From contig VBAE01000106.1 in the NCBI GenBank assembly GCA_005882415.1, forward strand, positions 1 to 13,642: 13,642 nucleotides of DNA, read 5' to 3'. Below are positions 1 to 4,321 of this stretch, piece after piece. The notes under the pieces were generated by a model, which worked only from the letters and a program-made list of their open reading frames with translations, had not been told where the DNA came from and searched no databases. This stretch comes from Alphaproteobacteria bacterium. Lineage in GTDB: Bacteria; Pseudomonadota; Alphaproteobacteria; Sphingomonadales; Sphingomonadaceae. Position 1 is the stretch's first letter. Each line of letters opens with the position of its first letter. The translations under genes and the position numbers were made by a program.

Positions 1-1
1 G

Positions 2-1048
2 ACGGGCGGGCGCGCCGTCGCCCGCGCAATCGACGCGCTCCGCCGCGGCTGGCCGATCCTGCTCGGCGGCGTTCCGCTGCTGGCGATCGAGACCGCCGAC
101 GAGCCCGGCCTTGCGGATTTCGATGCCGGGGCGCCCGCCGACCTGCTCATCGCCGGCAACCGGGCGGTGACGCTGAAGCTCGCCAACCAGCGCGACGGGG
201 TTCCGACCGGGCCGGTGCGGGTGGAACGGGCAAGCTGGCTCGACCTCGCCGGAGCCACGGCCGTTGCGGATCCGGCGCTCGACCTCCAGACCCCGCTAAA
301 GGGCCCGTTTCGCACCGTTCCGCTTGCCGATCCGGCCGCGGCCGAGGCAGCGATCCGGCTGGCGCGGATGGCGGGGCTGCTTCCCGCTTTCTTCATCGGC
401 GGGGACGCCGGGGACGACGCTGCTTTTCTGTCGGTCGAGGATGTGGCCGAGGTAAGGGAGCGGCCGGCGCTCGCCATCGCCTCGCGCGCGCGGCTTCCGA
501 TCGCCGAAGCCGAGAAAGCGGAGATCGTCGCCTTCCGGACCGAGGGCGATGCGTCCGAGCATGTCGCGCTGCTGATCGGCGCGCCGGGCGGCCAGCCGCC
601 GCTGGTCCGGCTGCACAGCGAGTGTCTAACCGGAGACGTGCTCGGCTCGCTGAAATGCGATTGCGGGCCGCAGGTCCATGACGCCATCGCTGCCATCGCC
701 GCCTCGGGCTGGGGAATCCTCCTCTACCTGCGGCAGGAGGGGCGCGGGATCGGCCTGGTCAACAAGCTTCGAGCCTACGCCCTCCAGGACCAGGGGTTCG
801 ACACGGTCGACGCCAATCTCCGCCTCGGCTTCGAGGACGACGAGCGGGATTTCACCGTCGCGGCGCTTATGCTGGAGGCGCTTGGGCAGAGAACGGTGCG
901 GTTGCTCACCAACAACCCTCGCAAGGTGGCGGGGCTGGAGGGTGCGGGCATCGAAGTGAGCGAGCGGGTACCGCTGCGCGCCGGGCTCAACCCGCACAAC
1001 CGGGATTATCTCGACACCAAGAGAAAGCGCAGCGGCCACCAGCTCTGA
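2..1048 (+). CDS. ribA: GTP cyclohydrolase II with degenerate RibB-like N-terminal half (5' end outside window)
   Basis: GTP cyclohydrolase II opens the GTP ring in the first step of riboflavin synthesis, in the cytoplasm. The frame is open from the first bases, so the start lies upstream of the window and the GTG at 167 is internal; 348 residues are visible. The C-terminal part has the family signatures: SECLTGDVLGSLKCDCG with the three zinc-binding cysteines (visible residues 208, 219, 221), then LYLRQEGRGIGL, DANLRLGF and LLTNNPRKV. The first 190 or so residues align by eye with DHBP synthase (RibB): AIDALRRGWPILL and EAAIRLARMAGLLPA correspond to RibB segments. However, the acidic DDEDREN loop is absent and the GHTEA motif reads AAAEA, so RibB activity is probably lost. 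The gene ends 2 bp before the stop of the convergent HAD gene. Identity as RibA is firm; the RibB relationship is from memory of the family. Confidence 0.93.
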   Translation, partial: TGGRAVARAIDALRRGWPILLGGVPLLAIETADEPGLADFDAGAPADLLIAGNRAVTLKLANQRDGVPTGPVRVERASWLDLAGATAVADPALDLQTPLKGPFRTVPLADPAAAEAAIRLARMAGLLPAFFIGGDAGDDAAFLSVEDVAEVRERPALAIASRARLPIAEAEKAEIVAFRTEGDASEHVALLIGAPGGQPPLVRLHSECLTGDVLGSLKCDCGPQVHDAIAAIAASGWGILLYLRQEGRGIGLVNKLRAYALQDQGFDTVDANLRLGFEDDERDFTVAALMLEALGQRTVRLLTNNPRKVAGLEGAGIEVSERVPLRAGLNPHNRDYLDTKRKRSGHQL

Positions 1049-1050
1049 CG

Positions 1051-1731
1051 TCAAGGCGTCTGGAGCGTTTCCCGAAGCATTTCAGAGACTTCCTCGAAGC
1101 TGGAGGCGATCGTCGACACGCCGAGCGCACGCAGCCGGTCCCCATGGTCCGCGCTGCAGTGGGTGCCGGCGCACAGCCCGATGACATGGCCGCCCGAGGC
1201 GAGCGCGCCCCGCACCCCCACCGGCGAATCCTCGATGATGACGGTCCGCTTGATGTCGACACCCATCGCCGCGGCGGCGTGGAGGTAGAGGTCGGGTGCG
1301 GGCTTGCCGCGCTCGACATGGTCGCGGCCGCTGAAGATCAGCGGGGCGAAGGCGTCGTAAAGGCCGAGATGGCGGAGGTGGGTTTCGACCCAATGGGTGG
1401 AGCTCGAAGAGGCGACCGCCCTCGGCAGGCCCGGTGGGAGGGAGCGGACGAAGGCGATCGCGCCGGCGACGGGGTCGAGCCCTTCGGCCAGCACCCTCTC
1501 GTCCTCGGCCCGACGGGTAGTGTGGAAGTCCTCGGGCAGCGGGCGGCCGATCCAGGCTTCGATGGCGGCGTGGAAGTCGGGTCCGGCGAGGCCCATGAAG
1601 TTCGCCATCGACTCTTCCGGGCTGGTCGGGTGGCCGATGCCGGTCAGATAGTCGGCGATCTGCTTGTTGCCGGCATATTCGCTTTCGAGCAGCACTCCGT
1701 CGAAGTCGAAGATGATGCCTTGGTACCTCAA
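1051..1731 (-). CDS. HAD-superfamily (subclass IA) hydrolase, phosphatase/beta-phosphoglucomutase-like
   Basis: This is a 226-residue haloacid-dehalogenase-type hydrolase, expected to be cytoplasmic and to dephosphorylate (or isomerise) a small phosphorylated metabolite; the substrate cannot be read from sequence. Visible motifs: I, DFDGVL with nucleophile Asp9 and Asp11; II, the SSSS run at 108-111; III, Lys143 in GKPAPD; IV, EDSP with Glu167-Asp168. The roughly 60 residues after motif I match the helical cap of subclass IA. The start is TTG at 1731-1729: it overlaps the yggS stop as TTGA, and a GGAGG ribosome-binding site lies 6 nt upstream (1742-1738), so translation is probably coupled to yggS. 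The CbbY/YieH-like group is the nearest comparison I can offer. Its 3' end faces ribA with 2 bp between the stops. Confidence 0.9.
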   Translation of the reverse strand: MRYQGIIFDFDGVLLESEYAGNKQIADYLTGIGHPTSPEESMANFMGLAGPDFHAAIEAWIGRPLPEDFHTTRRAEDERVLAEGLDPVAGAIAFVRSLPPGLPRAVASSSSTHWVETHLRHLGLYDAFAPLIFSGRDHVERGKPAPDLYLHAAAAMGVDIKRTVIIEDSPVGVRGALASGGHVIGLCAGTHCSADHGDRLRALGVSTIASSFEEVSEMLRETLQTP

Positions 1732-2396
1732 GCACGCCCTCCAAACAGCGCGGTGCCGACGCGGACGTGGGTGGCGCCAAGGGTCACCGCGGTCTCATAG
1801 TCGCCGGACATGCCCATGCTGAGGCCTTCGAGGCCGTGGCGCCGGGCGAGCTTGGCCAGCAGCGCGAAATAGGGCGCGGGCTCGACCTCGAGCGGTGGGA
1901 CGCACATCAGGCCGGCGAGCGGCAACCCCGCCTCCCGAGCTTGGTCGATCAGCGCGGGGAGTTCGGCGACGGCGCAGCCGCCTTTCTGCGGCTCGTCGCC
2001 GATATTGACCTGGAGGAAGCATTCGGGGCGGCGGCCGGACTTGTCCATCGCCTTGGCGAGGGCGGCGACCAGCGAGGAGCGATCGACCGAATGGATCGCG
2101 TCGAACAGGGCGACGGCTTCTTCGGCCTTATTGGACTGGAGCTGACCGACGAGGTGCAGGCGCACGTCGGCATAGTCCGCACGCAGGGCCGGCCACTTCG
2201 CCTCCGCCTCCTGCACCCTGTTCTCAGCGAAGACCCGCTGCCCCGCCTCGATCAGCGGGCCGATCGCCTCGGTGGGATGGGTCTTCGAGACGGCGACCAG
2301 AGTCACCTCCTCGGCCCGGCGCCCCGCCATACGGGCGGCCTTGGCGATTGCGCTCTTTACCTCGTCGAGGCGCCCGGAAGCGGATGCGGCGGTCAT
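1728..2396 (-). CDS. yggS: YggS/PROSC-family pyridoxal-phosphate homeostasis protein
   Basis: This family binds pyridoxal 5'-phosphate without known catalysis and buffers intracellular PLP; loss in other bacteria disturbs amino-acid pools. The 222-residue protein is a fold-type III (alanine-racemase-like) single domain. Recognisable segments are TLVAVSKTHP with the PLP lysine at Lys38 (Lys36 in E. coli YggS), FAENRVQEAEAKW, HLVGQLQSNKA, the QVNIGDEPQKGG loop, and the C-terminal GMSGDYETAV...THVRVGTALFG phosphate-binding region. The start is ATG at 2396-2394, giving the usual family length and an N-terminus (TAASASGRLDEV) like homologues. Longer in-frame starts up to 2459 would overlap the divergent thiE-like gene. 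No Shine-Dalgarno precedes the ATG, so a leaderless transcript is possible. It is first in a two-gene unit with the downstream HAD gene. Confidence 0.95.
   Translation of the reverse strand: MTAASASGRLDEVKSAIAKAARMAGRRAEEVTLVAVSKTHPTEAIGPLIEAGQRVFAENRVQEAEAKWPALRADYADVRLHLVGQLQSNKAEEAVALFDAIHSVDRSSLVAALAKAMDKSGRRPECFLQVNIGDEPQKGGCAVAELPALIDQAREAGLPLAGLMCVPPLEVEPAPYFALLAKLARRHGLEGLSMGMSGDYETAVTLGATHVRVGTALFGGRA
1738..1742 (-). promoter_or_regulatory. Shine-Dalgarno site (GGAGG) for the HAD gene
   Basis: GGAGG read on the minus strand ends 6 nt before the TTG at 1731. It lies within the last codons of yggS. A full SD match at ideal spacing is what justifies choosing the rare TTG start; no ATG is available near this point in frame. 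Confidence 0.75.
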
Positions 2397-2404
2397 GGGC
2401 GCTG

Positions 2405-2410
2405 CTATAG
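2405..2410. promoter_or_regulatory. Symmetric CTATAG, candidate shared -10 element of two divergent genes
   Basis: The 22-bp gap between the yggS start (2396) and the thiE-like start (2419) contains the palindrome CTATAG exactly in the middle, with 8 nt on each side. On either strand it gives a TATAG hexamer start 7 nt from the A of the ATG, the spacing of a -10 box for a leaderless mRNA. There is no good -35 match on either side, so the assignment is tentative. The rightward gene also has an AGGA Shine-Dalgarno-like stretch (2409-2412) overlapping the element, which would instead imply a start site farther upstream. Confidence 0.35.
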
Positions 2411-2418
2411 GAACGGCC

Positions 2419-2931
2419 ATGGCCCACCGCCACCCTCTGCCGCGCCTCTGGCTGTTCACCGACGAACGGCAGGGTGAGAGGCTGTGGCGGGCGCTGGAGC
2501 GGCTGCCGAGCGGCGGCGGTGTGGTCTTCCGCCACTACAGCCTTCCCGCAGCGGAACGCCGCGCCCTGTTCGACCAGGTGCGCGAAATCGCTCAAGGCCG
2601 CCGCCTCACCCTGCTCTTAGCGGGCGCCCCCCTCCCCGACGCCGACGGAACTCACGGCCGCCCCGGCCGAGGGATCAACAGCCGCTCCGCCCACAATCTG
2701 CGCGAGCTGAGAGCGGCGGCGCGTGCAGGCGCGGACCTCGTCTTCCTCTCCCCCGTCTTCGCCACCCGCTCGCACCCCGGCGCGCCCCCGCTCGGCCCCC
2801 GCCGATTCGCGCTGATTGCGCACCAGGCGCGAGTGCCGGTGATCGCCCTCGGTGGAATGAACGAAGAGCGCGCCCGAAATCTGGGCGGCGCCTACGGCTG
2901 GGCTGGAATCGACGCCTGGTCCGGCGATTAG
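2419..2931 (+). CDS. ThiE/TenI-like protein (thiamine-phosphate-synthase family), probably not a standard ThiE
   Basis: This is a short (170-residue) TIM-barrel-type protein of the thiamine phosphate synthase superfamily. Seen: WLFTDER at the N-terminus like the ThiE first strand, then SAHNLRELRAAARAGADLVFLSPVF, ATRSHPGAPPLG and VPVIALGGMN, which correspond to the thiazole-phosphate-binding half of ThiE. Missing or altered: the QxREK segment reads VFRHY, and the NDR...HLGQ(E/D)D pyrophosphate/Mg region is replaced by LLLAGAPLPDADGTHGRPGRG-like sequence. ThiE is normally about 200-220 residues. I therefore expect a divergent or TenI-like role rather than proven thiamine phosphate synthesis. 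The ATG at 2419 has AGGA 6 nt upstream and is divergent from yggS by 22 bp. The stop TAG overlaps the convergent gene's stop by 4 bp. Confidence 0.8.
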   Translation: MAHRHPLPRLWLFTDERQGERLWRALERLPSGGGVVFRHYSLPAAERRALFDQVREIAQGRRLTLLLAGAPLPDADGTHGRPGRGINSRSAHNLRELRAAARAGADLVFLSPVFATRSHPGAPPLGPRRFALIAHQARVPVIALGGMNEERARNLGGAYGWAGIDAWSGD

Positions 2932-3656
2932 AAGCGGAACGCAGTCCCGATATAGACCGCCTGGCTGTCGCGGCGCTGGTCGGCGATGGTTTCGATCCGG
3001 TCGCGCTGGACCCGGTAGCGCACGCCGCCGGTGACATCGAGGTTGCGGCTCAAGCTGTAGGAGCCGCCGACTCCGACCGTGTAGCCGTCCTCGAGCGGGA
3101 CGATACGCTGCTGGAGTGCCGTGCTGCGGTCGGCGCCGACTTCGCCGCGGACGGTGAAGCGCTTGCCGATGTAGGAGACGCCGACTTCCGCGGCCTCGCG
3201 GTCGCTGGCGACCGGCCCGCCCTGGATCCGGGCGACGTCGCCGGAGAGCGCGAAACGCTTCCAGCCGACGGAGACGCCGAGATTATAGGCGGTGGGGGTG
3301 ATTGCGGTGACTGCGCCGTCGGACGCAACTGCGACCCTGCGCACGGCCTCGCTCGGAACTGCGGTGCGGGCCCGGACGGCGACTCGAAGCGCCTTGCCGG
3401 GTTCGCCCGGAGTCGCGGCCGGCGTGAAGCGGAAGCTGCCTGAGTTGAGGCCACGGCGGGCAAGCTCGGCGGCGAGACGGGGATCGGCGACCGCGGGGGT
3501 GAAGCTGCCGGCGCGGAGCGAGGGGCCAGACGCGCGCTTTTCGCGGGCTTTCTGCTGCTGTTGCTGGCTGGTCGCGGCGAGAGCAGGCGTCAGCAGGAGC
3601 GCGACCGCAGCAAGCGACGCCCCCCAAATGCCAGCCTTGAACCGCCCCTCAAGCAC
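2928..3656 (-). CDS. Exported protein, probable small outer-membrane beta-barrel, function unknown
   Basis: I do not recognise the family. With the GTG start at 3656 the protein is 242 residues and opens with a textbook Sec signal peptide: basic n-region (LEGRFK), hydrophobic core (ASLAAVALLLTP) and an ALA|AT cleavage site after residue 27. A QQQQQ stretch and a proline/alanine-rich linker follow. The C-terminal half is a run of amphipathic strands (AYNLGVSVGW, KRFALSGDVARI, AEVGVSYIG, RFTVRGEVGAD, YTVGVGGSYS, LDVTGGVRYRV, AVYIGTAFRF). It ends in phenylalanine, the usual beta-barrel assembly signal. About seven or eight strands suggests a small barrel. A GGGAG Shine-Dalgarno sits 9 nt before the GTG; an ATG at 3755 would bury the signal peptide behind 33 extra residues and is less likely. 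It is divergent from the DUF3576 gene and converges with the ThiE-like gene. Confidence 0.75.
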   Translation of the reverse strand: MLEGRFKAGIWGASLAAVALLLTPALAATSQQQQQKAREKRASGPSLRAGSFTPAVADPRLAAELARRGLNSGSFRFTPAATPGEPGKALRVAVRARTAVPSEAVRRVAVASDGAVTAITPTAYNLGVSVGWKRFALSGDVARIQGGPVASDREAAEVGVSYIGKRFTVRGEVGADRSTALQQRIVPLEDGYTVGVGGSYSLSRNLDVTGGVRYRVQRDRIETIADQRRDSQAVYIGTAFRF

Positions 3657-3792
3657 CCAATTCGACTCCCGTAACGATCCGGATGTAGTCGCTGAACGCC
3701 GCCCCGGCCAGTAAGGCTCCCGCCGCCCCGACCGAATCGCCGTGCCATGTTGCATCTTTTCCACAACTTCACCTTGCTCCCGGATGAAGGAA

Positions 3793-3816
3793 GGGGTGGG
3801 AGAGGGGCCAAGGGGG
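3793..3816 (+). other. Putative G-quadruplex motif in the divergent intergenic region
   Basis: Four guanine tracts (4, 3, 4 and 5 G) separated by loops T, AGA and CCAA fit the G3+N1-7 pattern on the plus strand. It lies in the 223-bp gap (3657-3879) between the beta-barrel gene and the DUF3576 gene, ending 20 bp upstream of the proposed -35 box. The surrounding purine-rich stretch also resembles short intergenic repeats of GC-rich genomes, but no second copy occurs in this window. Confidence 0.5.
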
Positions 3817-3835
3817 TACATTCCCCTAAGACAGC

Positions 3836-3863
3836 TTGCCGCCTGCGCAGCCTTGCCTATAAC
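3836..3863 (+). promoter_or_regulatory. Candidate sigma70-type promoter for the DUF3576-leuS-lptE-holA operon
   Basis: TTGCCG (3836-3841), a 16-bp spacer and TATAAC (3858-3863) match the -35/-10 consensus at 4 of 6 and 5 of 6 positions. This stands out in such GC-rich DNA. The predicted start of transcription is near 3870, leaving a leader of only about 10 nt before the ATG at 3880. A frame remains open upstream through this element, but it is full of codons that are rare elsewhere in the window (CTA, AGA, ATA, GGA), which supports a non-coding reading. Confidence 0.55.
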
Positions 3864-3879
3864 GGCGGCGGCCCCCCGT

Positions 3880-4305
3880 ATGCCCGCCTGCAGCTTCATC
3901 CAGAACGACGTCAACAAGACGCTCGGCCACAACAACGGGAACAAGGCGCGCCAGGCGGACCTCGCCGCGTCCCAGGTGACCACGATCGGAGTCAACGCCT
4001 ATCTCTGGCGCGCGGCGCTCGAGACCCTGTCCTTCGCGCCGCTGGCGCAGGCGGATGCGAATGGCGGCGTGATCGTCACCGATTGGTATGCCAACCCGAG
4101 CGCGCCGAGCGACCGGGTGAAGGTCACCGCGACCATCCTCGACCGCGACCTCCGCGCCGATGCGCTGCGCGTCGCCGCCTCGCGCCAGGTGCTGCAGAAC
4201 GGCCAGTGGGTCGAAGCCCCGGTCGCCGCAGCCACCGTCCAGCGGCTGGAGGAGATCATCCTCACCCGCGCCAGGGACCTGCGCCGCAACGCCATTGCCG
4301 GCTAG
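3880..4305 (+). CDS. DUF3576 domain-containing protein
   Basis: This 141-residue protein belongs to a family of unknown function common in alphaproteobacteria, often encoded just before leuS. The recognisable core is TIGVNAYLWRAALETLSFAPL, GGVIVTDWYANPSAPSDRVKVTATILDRDLRADALRV and, near the C-terminus, LEEIILTRARDLR. Family members usually carry a lipoprotein signal. Here the reading from ATG 3880 starts MPACSF with no signal, while earlier in-frame ATGs (3784, 3742) run through the promoter-like element and G-tract with atypical codons. I chose 3880 on codon usage and promoter position. A weak signal-like stretch (LAACAALPITAAA, codons 3835-3873) lies in frame upstream, so an unusual upstream start cannot be excluded. 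The stop is 16 bp before leuS. Confidence 0.8.
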   Translation: MPACSFIQNDVNKTLGHNNGNKARQADLAASQVTTIGVNAYLWRAALETLSFAPLAQADANGGVIVTDWYANPSAPSDRVKVTATILDRDLRADALRVAASRQVLQNGQWVEAPVAAATVQRLEEIILTRARDLRRNAIAG

Positions 4306-4321
4306 GAGAGTTTCTTCGCTC

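Noticed and set aside
167..169. GTG as the start of ribA
   Set aside because: The frame is open back to base 2 and the upstream residues continue the RibB-like alignment, so the start lies before the window.
1046..1053. TGACGTCA palindrome as a regulatory operator
   Set aside because: It is simply two convergent TGA stop codons around CG; symmetry follows from the stops.
3757..3765. DnaA-box-like TTTTCCACA
   Set aside because: It is one mismatch from TTATCCACA, but a single isolated site with no cluster or AT-rich unwinding region; not evidence for oriC in this window.
3742..3783. Earlier ATG for the DUF3576 protein
   Set aside because: It would encode a Cys/Thr/Ser-rich leader over apparently intergenic DNA with atypical codons, no Shine-Dalgarno and no signal peptide.
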